Origin: Owenia fusiformis
Lineage: Eukaryota; Annelida; Polychaeta; Sabellida; Oweniidae
NCBI GenBank assembly: GCA_903813345.2
Contig: CAIIXF020000003.1
Location: 11,236,931-11,300,930, forward strand
Length of the DNA stretch: 64,000 nucleotides
Reading direction: 5' to 3'
This document shows positions 1-13,800 of the stretch, piece after piece; position 1 is the first letter of the stretch; the number at the start of each line of letters is the position of its first letter. Under the pieces are notes generated by a model, which did not search any database, was not told where the DNA came from, and saw only the letters and a program-made list of their open reading frames with translations. Both the position numbers and the translations under genes were made by a program.

Positions 1-1289
1 GAAACCCCATGATGATAAAAATATCATTTGAAGAATTCGAAAAATTGAACTCATTTGCTCAAAAGAGGATCTTCTTTTTCTGATTTTTATTGTATGAAAA
101 GATTATTCAACAAGGGGTCTAAAACATCTTCAAAAGTAGGTTGGTATTGAAAGTCTAGTTTTGAAGATATCAATTTTTGATGACCAAAAACATGCTGAAA
201 ACAATGGATAGCATGAGTTTTCCTGATGGGAAAATAACATGGGAAATGTGGTTTTTAACTTTATCGCATTTCAATACCAATCCCCTTTTCAGAAGTTACT
301 AATATAGTGTAGAAGAAACTCTTGATATATTTAAATTCAGAAAAACGAGATCCTCTTTTTAGAAAATAAGTTTTAAATTTTCAAAAAGTGACAAGGTGGG
401 GTCCTAATCCATAATTTTTCAGAGAGTTGGATTGATATTTTACTATCACGGGGACTTCACTTTAAAGAAAACACATTGTTTTAATAAAAGCCACTGCATT
501 TATATCCAGAAAGTACTCATGGTGAAATATATGGACGTTTAAAATCACTTGCCATACTGCACGTGGCCTTTTTCAAAGTTGATAAACACTTTTTAAACCA
601 CATTTCTTGATTCTTGAAATATGACAGGATAATGACAGAGAAATTCAAGAAACATTCAACACCAGACTTTCGATCAGCATGACTCTGGTCAAGTCCAGCA
701 GGTGGCAACATTATTAATTTAAATGAACTAAATTACAAAGAGGTATAATATATACCAGCATGACCAGTATGGGGGCTTCAACAGATTCATAATACTCCAA
801 AAACATATGCATTATATTGTAAGCAGACCATTTCTGTCGTTTTAACTTATTTTTAGTATAATATGATGTATTTAATTGCTCTAATGAAATACTATATTGC
901 GAATTCAATTCTAATATGATGTACTGGTATGATGTCAAAACAACTAGAGCAATTGATTTATTGAAAACAAAATACCCCGTTAGGACATCCATGTTGTTTC
1001 GAACCATGTACTCTAGTAACTCATGCTGGTTGAGTATGCACTTCTATGTCTCCAGAACCGCTGGACATAGAAGGTTGCGTTACCACCCAAAATCCGGATT
1101 CGCAGCCTCTGGTCAGATAAGTTAAAGAACTTTTATAATCTCGGTGGAAGCAGTGTTATTCTTGTCAATTTGTCAACGGAGGAAATGAGGTTATCTGTCA
1201 AGCTATTTTACAATGTTTTACATCATGTTTTGACTAATATCAAGTTCTCATTGATGACTTATAGCATTTCAAATATCAACATATCTTGA
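1..1289. other. Intergenic, dispersed repeat fragment, no gene
   Basis: Positions 1-450 resemble 4110-4700 (ATGCTGAAAACAATGGATAG and the CCCCTTTTCAG block) and, shorter, 10255-10330. The remainder shows only short ORFs without recognisable motifs. Confidence 0.6.
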
Positions 1290-1830
1290 TATAGGGTAAT
1301 GTCTCGTTGACAAACATATTCATTTAGTATGAGCAAGTAAAAACTCAATGTTCAGTGCATTTGACACAATTTTTTGTCACCATTTTACTCAATGTTCAGT
1401 CGTGCATTTGAGACATATATTTGTCATCATTTTACTCAAAGTTCAGTGCATTTGAAACACTTAATTGTCATCATTTTATCATTTTACTCAATGAAACACT
1501 TATTTGGCATCATTTTACTCAATTTTCAGTGCATTTGAAACACATATTTGAAATCATTTTACTCAAAGTTCAGTGCATTTGAAACACTTAATTGTCATCA
1601 TTTTATGCAATGTTCAGTGCATTTGAAACACTTAATTGTCATCATTTTACTCAATGTTTAGTGCATTTGAAACACATATTTGGCATCATTTTACTCAATG
1701 TTCAGTGCATTTGAAACACATATTTGTCATCATCTTACTCAATGTTCAGTGCATTTGAAACACTTATTTGTCATAATTTTACTCACTTTTCGGTGCATTT
1801 GAAACACTTATTTGTCATCATTCTACTTAT
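1290..1830. repeat. 44-bp minisatellite, ~12 copies
   Basis: Unit TTTACTCAATGTTCAGTGCA + TTTGAAACACTTATTTGTCATCAT; copies differ mainly in ACTTA/ACATA and GTCATC/GGCATC. Gene 1 starts about 5.6 kb downstream. Confidence 0.92.
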
Positions 1831-2195
1831 ATTTATTTTATAATCTATGAGAGGGGTGGCAAAAGGAAAAAAATTATTGAATAAAAATTGAAAATGTTTG
1901 TTCCAAGTCATAGACAAATATAACTCCCGAGCTGTTCAAAACTTTGATTCACAACTTTGTTCAGATCTAATATTCTCCTTTCAAAACATTCCCAACATCT
2001 CACACATTGTATTTTAGACACAACAGGTTGTAACACCCTAGTATACACGAAGTGAGTGGATATGGATACGGAAAAGGACATAACAAAAATAACAACAATC
2101 GAATTAAAATTTCACAACTGTGAAGTCGTATTTAGAAAGGTCGTAATAGAAAGGTTAACGTTATTCAAAACAAAATACATGTAGGTAAACCATTA

Positions 2196-2711
2196 TCAGT
2201 TTATGGTGAAATTACAGATTTTTATGTCACCACCAAAAAGTGGTAACATATTGGGGTGGTCTCCGTTTTTTGACGGCGGTTGGCGGTTGGTGGTTGGCGT
2301 CTGTAACAAATTCTTACAACTTCCAATAACTTCACAAATACTGTTTAGACTGACTTCAATTTTTAGGGTGAAAATATTAACCAATGTTGATTGTCTAACT
2401 AGCTCGAAAAGAAGAATATATTATGTTTTAAATACTACTAAACCATTGGTTTCTATGAGAACTAGGCTAATGCATTGATGAATTCAATTCTCGCTTGTTT
2501 ATCAACCAATTTTCTTGGTTTTTTGTACATAAGACACATGCATTGGTGTAAATTGTCGCTTACATAAAGAAACATATGTATGTGTGATGGCTAAAATTTA
2601 GTTTGAAATAAATTCACGACTTTTCGAACAAAAAGTCCTTCAAAAACCACTTTTTAAATAAAAAAGTTTCACATATTACATTTTGATAGCATTGAGAAAT
2701 ATTAAAATATA
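2196..2711. repeat. Dispersed repeat fragment interrupted by the 3.84-kb element
   Basis: 2380-2711 plus 6558-6600 together match 39340-39755 (AATGTTGATTGTCTAAC, ATTGGTTTCTATGAGAACTA, TCTCGCTTGTTTATCAACC, then ATAAGCCAAA.TGGTTTA). The GGCGGTTGGCGGTTGGTGG tract at 2275 recurs in complement near 44230. Confidence 0.75.
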
Positions 2712-2713
2712 TA

Positions 2714-5700
2714 GTGTGTGCCAAAACTCCAGAAAATCACAAAAACCTATGTTGTGGTAGCTTACTATGAAGTGACCCATTAGCATTATAGATTGGTCCA
2801 TCAACTATTCATTTTTACTTGTCTGCACTCAAAAAGGTGACACGAATGGGCTAAACGGCTCGCCACAAGGTGCAACCATCAAAAAGATGAGTTTGATAAA
2901 AAATTATTTTTTTCAAATAATAGCAATGGGTATACAATATAGGAGGCGAATTTGATATTGATAAGTATGATAGTCCATTTGCGTGTGGCCATTTTTATAA
3001 AATACAATAATTGTGAAGAATTATATATATCTGACCTGAAAATACCATCTTAATTCAAAAGTCATGGTTATTAATGATAATATTCCTATTTCACCTATTC
3101 AATGTTTTCAAAATATTTTAATTACCGTTATATTCATTTTTGGCAAAGTAAATAAATATAGGGCTCATAAGGTTAAACACAATTTTATTTGTTAAATGTT
3201 TAACAAAATAAACATAGTGTGTTTATTTCATTGTTTCGACTGAAAAATCGGAATTCATTGCTCTTCCTCTTAGAACGGCAGAGGATATTCAAGTACATCA
3301 ACAGTTTTAAAAAACGTTGATCCTTGTGTAAGCCCTACACTTATTTACTTTGCCAGAAACTGATATAATGGTTATTCGTCGGTATGAAAATCATTTCAAA
3401 GGTAAAAAAGGAAGAATGTCATTGAACTTGGAATAAAAAGCATTATATGGTTAGAAATACCCAATTTTTACAATAAATGTTTTTAATAATATAACCATAC
3501 CCTAATGGACTATCTTTACATTTCAATAACCAATGTGCATTATATTTTGCATGTTTTACTGCAATTATTTGTAAATTTTTTTTAAATCTTACATTTTTGA
3601 CTGGAAAGTGAAGAGACAATGCTCAAATATAATATTATAATATTATTGGTCACATTTGGTTATTTCACCCAAACAGATTCGGGATTTTTTAGTCCAGGCA
3701 TATGAAGAAACTAGTGTGAATTAAATATTATTTGTTGTTTGATTTAGCTAAATATAATATGTTGAACTTGCTTTGGCCATTAAACTTTAAATTTGCTTTG
3801 AATTTAGATTTTGGGAAACACATCCGGTTACTGATCCAATTCAGAACTACTAGAGAAAGTAACTCTCGTGAAAAACTTCGTCAACGTGACTGTTGATTAC
3901 TGATTGCAGTCATGCAGTCATTAAACTAATGACCTCATATTTGGATATCCTCTCTTCTGATATGATTTTACAATTCACTTCAAATTGGCAAAGGACCAGG
4001 TATAGTATGACAAGTGATATCTGACGGTCATATATTTTACCATGACGACTTTCTCAATATAAATATGACATTTCTCAAAAACTCAATATGTTATCTTTCT
4101 AGAAAATTCAATTCTCAATGATTATAAAAATATCATTCGAACAATCTAAAAACCCAAATTATGCTGAAAACAATGGATAGTTTGAGTTTTTCCAATGGAA
4201 AATAACATGGAATTTGTGGTTTTTAACTTTATCGCTTTTCAATACCCGTCCCCTTTTCAGAATTTGTTAATTCATGAGCGTAGAGGAACTTTTGATATAT
4301 TCAAATTAAGAAAAAATACTTCAGAAAATAAGCCTAATATTTTTCAAAAAGTGACAAGGTGGGGATCTTATCAATAATATATGTCAGATATATTTTCATA
4401 TATTTATAATTTCAATTTCAATTTATTCATACATTCAAGCATTATGTTTACGAATATTATTAATAACAGGTGGCACCACAGGTGATGCTTATACCTGTAC
4501 ATATAGTAGTAAAATCATGTAGTGTATCATTAAGTTGTCAAGGAATCAAACCAGAATGAAATCATAAAAAATAAGTTGAAAATAAAGGTTGTGGGAGATT
4601 CATGATGTTTTTTCTTTTCAAGTGAAGAAGTTGGATGATATCATTTTTATCACGGGGACTTTACATAAGAAAAATCATATTGTTTTCACAAAACACGTTC
4701 AGCCCCAAAACGCCAAATACTAATTAGATATTGAGCTGTGACCTTGAAATGATCTTGATCCATAAACACTGACATATGGATCTCTGGTCACTTTATCATT
4801 GGTCATTAAATAGGACTGTAGCCCCACAGTTGCCAACTACCTAGATATTGACCTTTGACCTTGAAATGACCTTGACACCAGGTCACCTAATCATTGGTCA
4901 CCAAAGTTCACAATTGTTCTCAATTGCCCTTAAACTCCAAATTGCTAGATATTGACCTTGGAAGTCACTCTATCATGAGTCGCTAGCTACAGCAGATCCC
5001 AGGGCCTTAATACACCAAATACTTAGATACTGATATTTGACCTTGGAATAACCTTGACCTCAGGTCACACATTCATGATTCACAAAGGGTAACCTCAGCC
5101 CAAAAACGCCAAATACTTAGATATTGATGACCTTGAAATGATCTTGACCTATAGACCTTGACCCTGACAACAGACCACCTAATAATCGGTTGTCAAGGGT
5201 CAGAATTGTTCTCAACTTAAAGCCCCAAATTTTATGAACAAAACATACGAAGTTAAAAACTGATCTTTTTGAAATGAAATTGCTGCTAATGTTTCAAAAC
5301 TAAGGTATCTGTATTGCAAAAGTAATATTTAAATTGAATAAACCAAAAGAGATGTAATTTCCCATCAGATTTAGTAAAATTATAACTCTTAAGTAAATGT
5401 TGCAATGAATGCTCACACATATCTTGTTGCATATCAATCAATCTATTGCAACTGCTACGGGTGTCACTCTGACACGTATCTGTGAACAAATCAAACTTCT
5501 TTGATGGTGATGTAATACAAATTGGTATCTTTTAATATGACGTCCGTAAGATAAACCATCAATACCAGGATTGTCAAAACTTGGCATTAATAAAATCAAT
5601 TCCCGTCTTATCACTGTCACACCCATTACTACAAGATGATGTCTCGTAGATCACTGTCTGCAAGCTATAAACTAAAAAGAATCAACTTCACTATCTGCTG

Positions 5701-6555
5701 CATCACTATAAATATAGAGTGTTGTCCTGGAAGTGATGCACTATATGCTCGTAATCCCTTTTTTATTCAAAATCAAAAGTCAATGATACTATTCCTATTT
5801 TACCTATTAAATGATTTTTATATATCCAAATAACCATGATATACGTTTTTGGCAAAGTAAATAATTGTAGGGCTCACACAAGGATCAACTTTTTGAAGAC
5901 TTTTTCGAACTGGTGTAGACTCTCCTGCTTGCAAAGCAAGGGCGATGAATTGAGATTTTTCAGTCGAAAACAAGAAAACAAACATATAATTAATTTTTCT
6001 TCAACAAATAAAAGATACAATTGAGTTTACCTTCGTATTTTTTCAAAACATCACTTAATATGAAAATGCTGTGAAGAAAGTTGATCCTTGTGTGAGCCCT
6101 ATGATTATTTACTTTGTCAAAAACTAATGAAATGGTTATTGGTATATTTAAAAAACATTGACGATATAAAATAGGAATACTATCCTTGACAACAGTAACT
6201 TTTTAATTGAAAACGCATTTTAAGGTCATAAATATCCAATTTTTTACCATAATTGTTTTTCATAAAATTACCACACCTGAATGGACTATCATTACACATC
6301 AATATCAAATTTGCATCTCATTTTGTATACTTACAAGTATTATTTAAAAAAATGTATATTTTTCAAACTCATCTTTTTGACGGTCGCACCTTGGTGCAAG
6401 CCGTTTAGCCCTTTCGTGTCACTATTTTGACTGCAGACAAGTAAAAATGAATAGATAATAGATCAATCTTAAATGACTATGGGTCAATTCATAGTAAGCT
6501 ACCACAACATAGGTTTAGCCTAACTAAGCCACTTAGAAAGCAATTTGGCACACAC
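2714..6555. mobile_element. 3.84-kb TIR element without transposase
   Basis: Ends GTGTGTGCCAAA and TTTGGCACACAC, each next to TA (2712-2713, 6556-6557). Arms pair over about 280 bp: AACCTATGTTGTGGTAGCTT at 2749 against its complement near 6500, and the AAACGGCTCGCCACAAGGTG region against 6380-6400. Internal segments are repeated in both orientations (GGCAAAGTAAATAA blocks at about 3144, 3350, 5851 and 6110). No ORF over 70 aa makes sense as a protein. A sequence at 39.3-39.75 kb matches both flanks without the insert. Confidence 0.85.
4710..5230. repeat. TGACCTTGA-rich repeat tract
   Basis: Loose tandem repeat with TTGACCTTGAAATGACCTTG-like cores about 100-130 bp apart, inside the 3.84-kb element. 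TGACCTTGA is the complement of the ERR/NR5A extended half-site; whether that matters here is unknown. Confidence 0.7.
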
Positions 6556-6838
6556 TAATAAGCCAAAATGGTTTACACTTTATATGGGGCCTTTAATTGA
6601 CTCAATTGTCTCAAAGATTCGACCATTCTAATAAAGAGATCATGATAATGAAGAGATTAAAATATGATAATAAAAGCATGAAAACACGTATCGCTAGAGT
6701 GTCAATAAACGTATCATGGGTAGAAAATACCCAACTCTGTCTCCAGGTCTGTAAACAAGTTCCAGGAGCTACTCGCGAAAGGATTTGATGTTGGCCTGGC
6801 AATATATCGAAGTTTGCTGCCAAATGAATGTTGTTTAT

Positions 6839-6976
6839 GCCTGGGTCACATTTGCTCAGATCCATCGACCGGCGCCCGGCCGATTGACTGTTTTGCTCAA
6901 TATTGTATTCCATTTTGAACAAAATACTCAATCGGCCGGGCGCAGTAGTGAAAATCGGGGCAAATGTGACCAAGGC
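6839..6976. mobile_element. 138-bp hairpin MITE upstream of SLC22 gene 1
   Basis: Arms GCCTGGGTCACATTTG and CAAATGTGACCAAGGC; inside them CGCCCGGCCGATTGA pairs with TCAATCGGCCGGGCG around a short loop. It lies 460 bp before the gene 1 start codon, in what could be promoter or 5'UTR. Confidence 0.8.
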
Positions 6977-7435
6977 ATTAGGTACAGTGCATACATGTAA
7001 TTACTACTTTGAGTAATGAATTTGATTTATAATCAATTTATAATAAAGCAGAGCTGTTCAGAGCTGTTCAGTGTTTTATCTTTTGTGTTAACTGAATACA
7101 GAAGCTGAATATTCCCTCTCGTTAGCCTTGTTAAATAACTGGTCTCTTATATAATATATGGCAAAATGGCGTGAAATCAAATCCTTTCTGTAGCTAATAT
7201 GAACACCTAGCAACACCGAACATTATTTTCTTGGCAAAACAAAGTTTTATTGTATTTATAGGTTTTCACTCATTATTAAATTATGAAATTCTGAATTGAT
7301 GAGGGTAATCAATTTCACTGAATCTAAAAATAGCCATGGTTTTTGGTTGTAATTTCAAGAATGCAGATTATTTTAAATTATATATTCAACCGTCGTCGTG
7401 TACCTTTCATTTGATGGTTCAAGAGAGAAGAAGAA

Positions 7436-7828
7436 ATGAATTTTGACCAGTTATTAACTGAACATATAGGAGAGATCGGACCATATCAAATATGGATTCT
7501 AATTATACTAGCTTCACTGTCGACAGCAGGATCTATGGTAAACGTAAATATTGTCTTTCTGGCCGCAGTTCCAGAACATCATTGTTATGTCCCCGAACTT
7601 TGGAATTCAACGCTTAATTTAACGATTGATAAAATACGAACTTTAAGTGTACCATTGGACCCTGAAAATGGGGGCTATCAAAAATGTCATATGTATAATC
7701 GAGACTACGCAAACTTGTCACTGTCAGCGGTGGAGGCCTGGGATGTAAATGGGTCAGATGTAGGACTGACGCCGTGCAAACAATGGTACTATGACAAATC
7801 TCGATATTCAACTACCATTGTTTCTCAG
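7436..7828 (+). CDS. SLC22 gene 1 exon 1
   Basis: Encodes residues 1-131: cytosolic N-terminus (MNFDQLL), helix 1 and the glycosylated extracellular loop. Ends at ...GTTTCTCAG with donor GTAAGT at 7829, phase 0. The open frame runs on into the intron to 7945, but that extension is intronic. Confidence 0.93.
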
Positions 7829-10800
7829 GTAAGTGAAAAATATATTTGGAATGCTAAAATTATTTTCAAACAAATGATTTTAACACTTTGTGAAAATAAT
7901 AGTTTAACCAGACACTTTTTTGTAAGGGTCTCGAAGCCTCAATAGGTTGAATTGCATTATACATACATGTAGCTTATACTAACAGGGTGAAACAAAAATA
8001 AATGACACCCAAGTGCACCTTACGTTGCATAACTTGTTTGTCAGTTAACATATAGACTTGTCCTTTGACACAATTAAATGCGAAAGCATCTCCAAAAATG
8101 TCAGATGTGTTGCTCAAGTGGGTCAAATTTGATGAGCGTTTCAACATTTCTCTAAATGTCGACCATGCCTTGGAGACACACATGGATTCTACACAAAAAT
8201 GCCACCCAGCTTTTGTAACACAACTTTGTAAATACTAATAATTTTGGCTTGTACTTTCAGGGAAATGAAGTCCATTCAATTAAACACAAAATAATGTAGT
8301 TGTCGTTGATAAAATCATTATAACTTATTTTCAAAATTATGTTACAAAAGGTGGGTGTCATTTTTGTGTAAGATCCAGTTGTGCCAGCAAAGGAATAGAC
8401 GACACATTTTGTAACGCTCATTTGTGTGCATCTAGGTGAGCTGGTAATCTCAAAGTTATTGTGGAGTTGCAAAATAAAGTGTAGTTTTATTGTGTGAAAT
8501 AACAAGTCAGAATTTCTTCAGACAAAAAGTTATGAAATATTATGTGGGTGGGTGTCATTTCTTGTGTTACGTGTTCATAAAGTATGAAACTATTCAATTT
8601 TTTTTCACACGAGCCCATTTTTTCTCCATATTACACTTTTCCATATAATAACCATGCATTTGCATTTATTTTATGTGTATATATATATTTTGTTGATCGA
8701 GGCTATTGGAATTCATTTGATTTGTAGTGGGATCTGGTATGCGACAAAAAGTGGATGGTTGCCTTTGTCCAGTCCATCTTCTTAGCTGGCGCCCTTGTTG
8801 GAGCCGTTCTATCAGGTCAAATATCAGACAGGTACCTCTCATAGACTAGTTTTAATATATGCATGTATAATTCGTTTGTTTATATTGTTACATGTTTTAA
8901 AATTCTATTTTAAAGGTTCATATGCCGGTCAATAGCAATTGCGCAAATGTTCATTGTATAAAAATATCCGTTTTGAAATAAATATTGACATAATTGATAT
9001 GGTATGATATGATATTTTTAAACTTGTACATTTATCTCCAAAAGTTTGTCGACCCCGATACCCAATATAGTCTTACATGTGGTATATCACATATACGTTG
9101 TGCAATAACAATTTATTTTTAGGGTATTTAAGTTGTTGATGTATTAATTCTTTAAGTTGAAAAAAGTTATTTATCGGGTGTCCCCAAAAAGTAAGCCGCT
9201 TATTGACAAGTATTTTCTCAGCAATAGATAACCCAAATTCTTACTGGGGAATTATAGGGTATTATTATCAAGTGCCATAAATATGAAAGAGTCGATCGGT
9301 TTATATTATGTGAGTATAGTCAAATTAAAAGCAGTATGCCAAAATATCCAATATTGCTTTTTAATTCTTAAAAACAGCTTTCATGATGATTTTGAGACAA
9401 AAATCAAAGTTTGCTTATATAAGCTCAACAACTGACAACACAACAAATAACGAATCATGTTCTTCGATAATTTCCAACTTGTTTATTAAGTATGTTTGCA
9501 ACAAGCTCTCAAAAGGGATTGTTTGAAATTTTATACTCATAAAAAAAGAATACGTTTTAGTTTGTCCATATGATTTGTGTCCTACAACACACGCTTAACA
9601 CATTCAATTTACTAAGAAACTAGATATTGAGAATTTATTTAACAATCATTGTATTAGTTTCTGTTAGTTTCATTTCTCAAAATGATTATTTGAAATCGTA
9701 TTGGTACATAGCTGAAATCTAGTGTTAGGAGGATACGAAATATTGGACAGCAAAATCTAAATTCACTACAAAAATAACAATACTTCGTCTGATGTTTTCA
9801 TTGTCTGTCATTTAAAGGATTACCTTTAAGGGCACTTTCTGGAGAAGCTTTCAACAAATTATGCATCAACCACATATCAATAACGTTAATGTAACCAGTT
9901 TGTCGGAGGATACAAATTATATGGACATAATAAAACGTATTCTGTTTTATGAACATAAAATATCAAACAATCCCCCTTTGAGAGCTTGTTGCAAACATAC
10001 TTTAATAATAGGTTGGTTGGATTTTTAATCATCATTAAAGCTGTTTTTAAGAATTGATAAGCAACATTTCAGTATATATATAGCATAGTCATATAATGAC
10101 CAGTTGTGTTGACATTAAAATAGCACACATTAAAAATGTTGACCTAATTTTCACCAAAAATGCAACCTTTTATTATATTGTTGAATGCATAATTAGAATG
10201 TGCTTTGAGACATGTTCCATTTCCTAAGAGGAAAAGTGGATTGGTCCAGGGACTTTAAAGATACTGAATTTGGATGACCAAAATGAACTGAAACCAATGG
10301 ATAGCATGGGATTTTTCAATGGAGAAATAACATTTTTTTTTTCTTTCAAGAAATCTTTGATACATTAAAATAAAGAATAGTAATGCATTGAACAATGTAA
10401 AAAATGACTGCATTTTTGGTGAAAATGAGGTCAACATTTTTGAAAAATGTGTTGATGGGTTGATTGCTAGTTAAATATCGAGAATTAAATCGACGATTCT
10501 GTTGTCTTTTGAGCTATTTGTTCGCAAACATGTACATTTTCTAAAACAAAAAACGTCGTGGGTAACCAGCGTAAGGATCACCAGTGTTATGAGACACTGG
10601 TCACTAACTTCCAAATAGAATCATGTTCGCAAGAACATTGAACATACACTGTGGTCAATATGCATCAGTAATGTATTATAAAACAGTTTATCCCAAGTAT
10701 TGCACAAGTTTGATAATTACAAATCCATATACATAATAAATAGAAAGGGTTAACATGTAATATATTGCCTCTTTAAATTGACTAGAGTTAAATTATAGTA

Positions 10801-13800
10801 TAAAAGAATTTGGCACTCAATCTAATCCATATGGTTAAACATACATTAGGACATTACAAATACTAATGTTACAGTCAACCTTCCAAGGTTAAATTGTCTT
10901 TTTACATTCCCAGTGGATGATTATCTTCCCTATATGCATACATACAGTATATAATTGTTATCTTTTCAGATTCGGGCGAAAGTATACCACGATTGCTGCG
11001 ATGGTACTCACTCTTACCTCATCCATAGGTTTGGCCTTTTCACCTAACTTTAGTGTGTTTGCAGTATTAAGGTTTTGTCTTGGTGTATTCAGCGTTGCAG
11101 GATTTACCGTTGGCTTCGTTTTCAGTAAGTTCACACCAATTATAAAACGGTACTACGTTATGCTGTGGTCACACTTGCCGTGTAGGCTCACCGTTCGCCA
11201 CCGTGTGGCTGATTATGGCAAGACGGTGACGATTCAGCGACGGTCGCATTTCTTTTTGAATTTATGACCGGGTTTATACCGTGCTATACCGGGTCTGCAC
11301 CGGCTTTATACCGACCTAGTACCGGGCTAACGTGTTTAAAGAGTAGTGGCTTACCATTGTCACCGTGTTTTCAACGGGTTTATACCTTCCTTTCACCGGG
11401 TTTTCACCGGTCGGAACGCATTGGTAACGCATTGGTACCGCCAAACCGCATTGAAAACGTCATGAAACCGCTCTCTATAAGTCACTCATCACTGGGCATA
11501 AATCCTCATCATGTGAAAGTCCATGTTCAAAACACATATCACACAAACTATCATCGCTATAAAAATGACTTTTGGTTTAATTGTATTGTCCAATCCAGAT
11601 CAGATGTAGGTTACCTCGCCTGTATACTCTTATAGTAATCATAAGTCTCTACTGATTAAAAAAAATAGTTTGAGTATACATACAAGGATCGATCAAAAAG
11701 TTTCTTACCGTTGGCTCTAGGTTTTATAATAAGAGGAGTTGAATGCTAAAACTTTAACAAGAGACAGGGTAGTTAGTTTGCTTGAAACTCTATGAGTTTC
11801 ATATAATTATAATTTATATGAAACTCATAGCTATAGAGTTTCAAGCAAACTAACTACCCTTTCTTGAGTTAAAGTTTTAGGATCCAACCCCTCTTATTAT
11901 AAAATCTAGAGCCAACGGTTAGAATTTTTTTCATCTACTCTTGTATAGTAAATAAGAACTAAATAACACAAATGTCTTTGTAAAACAAATTGCTTGTCAC
12001 ATAAGATATGTTTAACGTGTAATTATTGATATACAGGGTGATCCAAAAAGGTAACCTCAACAAATCTTTATATTTCAGTCATCCAGTATGGGTTTAAGAT
12101 CGTATTTCGCACAATTAAATCTTATTCAATATAAGTTTCATTGGTCTACTCAAAAACGGTGAACATTTCATGGTCATTTTACCAAACATGCCCGAAATGC
12201 CGGTCTTGTCTTGAAAGCAAACTTGAACGTATCCCAGATAGCACAACTCTGATGGGCCAACGTTGGCCCAACAACTACGTATCTGTTGGCCCAACGTTGG
12301 CTGTCGTGGTTGGCCCACCGTCGCTATGTCCATCGGTCCAACGTTGGTCCACCGTCGCTATGTTCATTGGCCCAACGTTGGTCCATTGTTGGCCCAACAC
12401 GATTTCAAGCTACGTTGGCCCATAGTTGGCCCACTAATAGTAAGAAGACTGGTTGGCCCGACGTTGGTCAACAGTTGGTCCGACAATGTTAAGAGGGATG
12501 TTGGCGCATTGGCGGTCAAAACTGGTTGGCCCAACGTTGGTCAACAGTTGGGCCAACTTTGGCCCAACGATTACGTATATGTTGGTCCAACGTTGGCTGA
12601 CGTGGTTGGCCCACCGTCGCTATGTCCATTGGCCCAACGTTGGCCCACCGAAAATATGGTTGGCCCAACGTTGGTCCATTGTTGGGCCAACCATATTTTC
12701 TTTCGGTGTGCCAACGTTGGGCCAATGGACATAGCGACGGTGGGCCAACCACGTCAGCCAACGTTGGTCCAACATTGGCAGCCACCACAGAACCAACGTT
12801 GGCCCACTGTTGACACAATTTACTTTTTTGTACAGCCATTGTTGGTTCCCTGGGCAGCCAACGACAGGCCACATGAATAATTTGCCAACTGCAACCTTGA
12901 GAACCGATGGTCACCGATAGCGACGTTGACCCAACGTCTTTGTGCTATCTAGGCATTCAGTACTGCTACTGTAAATGTGTTCACATATTATATCCGTTTT
13001 ACATCAATAAAATATGGTGGCTTGTTTTTCCATACTAAATATATTTGGTAGCCTTATAAGTGGTTTCAACTGTATTACAAGGCGAAAATCCATATTTTTG
13101 AGGTGAACAACATTATCAGATAATTTTGAAAGAAAATATTACAAAAATTTACCTTAATTTTTTTTAATGACTGCTGGTATGTTTTCTTCTATTTTTAAGC
13201 ATTTGCAATGATTTATCGATAGGTGGCTTCCTGGTATTAGCGGCAGCCAACAACGGGCCAACGTTGGCCCAACTACAATTTGCCAACTGCAATTTTGCAC
13301 TGATCGATAGGTCCCAGATAGCACATCGCCAATGGGCCAACGTTGGGCCAACAACTACGCATCTGTTGGCCCAACGTCGGCTTGAGCGGTTGACCCAACG
13401 TCATTTTGTCCAGCGGGCCAACGTTGGTCCAACAGTGGCAAAAAATTATATTGGCCCAACGTTGGTCCAATGTTGGCACAGATAGCACACCGCCAGTGGG
13501 CCAACTTCGGGCCAACAACTACGCATCTGTTGGCCCAACGTCGGCTTGAGCGGTTGACCCAACGTCATTTTGTCCAGCGGGCCAACGTTGGTCCAACAGT
13601 GGCAAACAATTATGTTGGCCCAACGTTGGTCCAATGTTGGCTCGACAGTGCTTTAGTGCTAATGGCAATGTTGGCCCAACGTTGGCCTTGCAGAGGGAAC
13701 AGATAGGTGGGTGGCCCAACGTTGGCCCAACAGTACTTTAGTGCTACCCAGATAGCACAACGACGTTGGGCCAATGTTGGTCCAACATTTGCAGCGTCTA

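Noticed and set aside
7829-7945. Extension of SLC22 gene 1 exon 1 to the stop at 7945
   Set aside because: A GTAAGT donor at 7829 and the matching junction in gene 2 show this is intron sequence.
12263-12880. 205-aa and overlapping GPTL/WPNVG-rich ORFs on both strands
   Set aside because: Produced by the GGCCAACGTTGGCC palindrome lattice; the same peptides appear on both strands, and no start context or conserved domain is seen.
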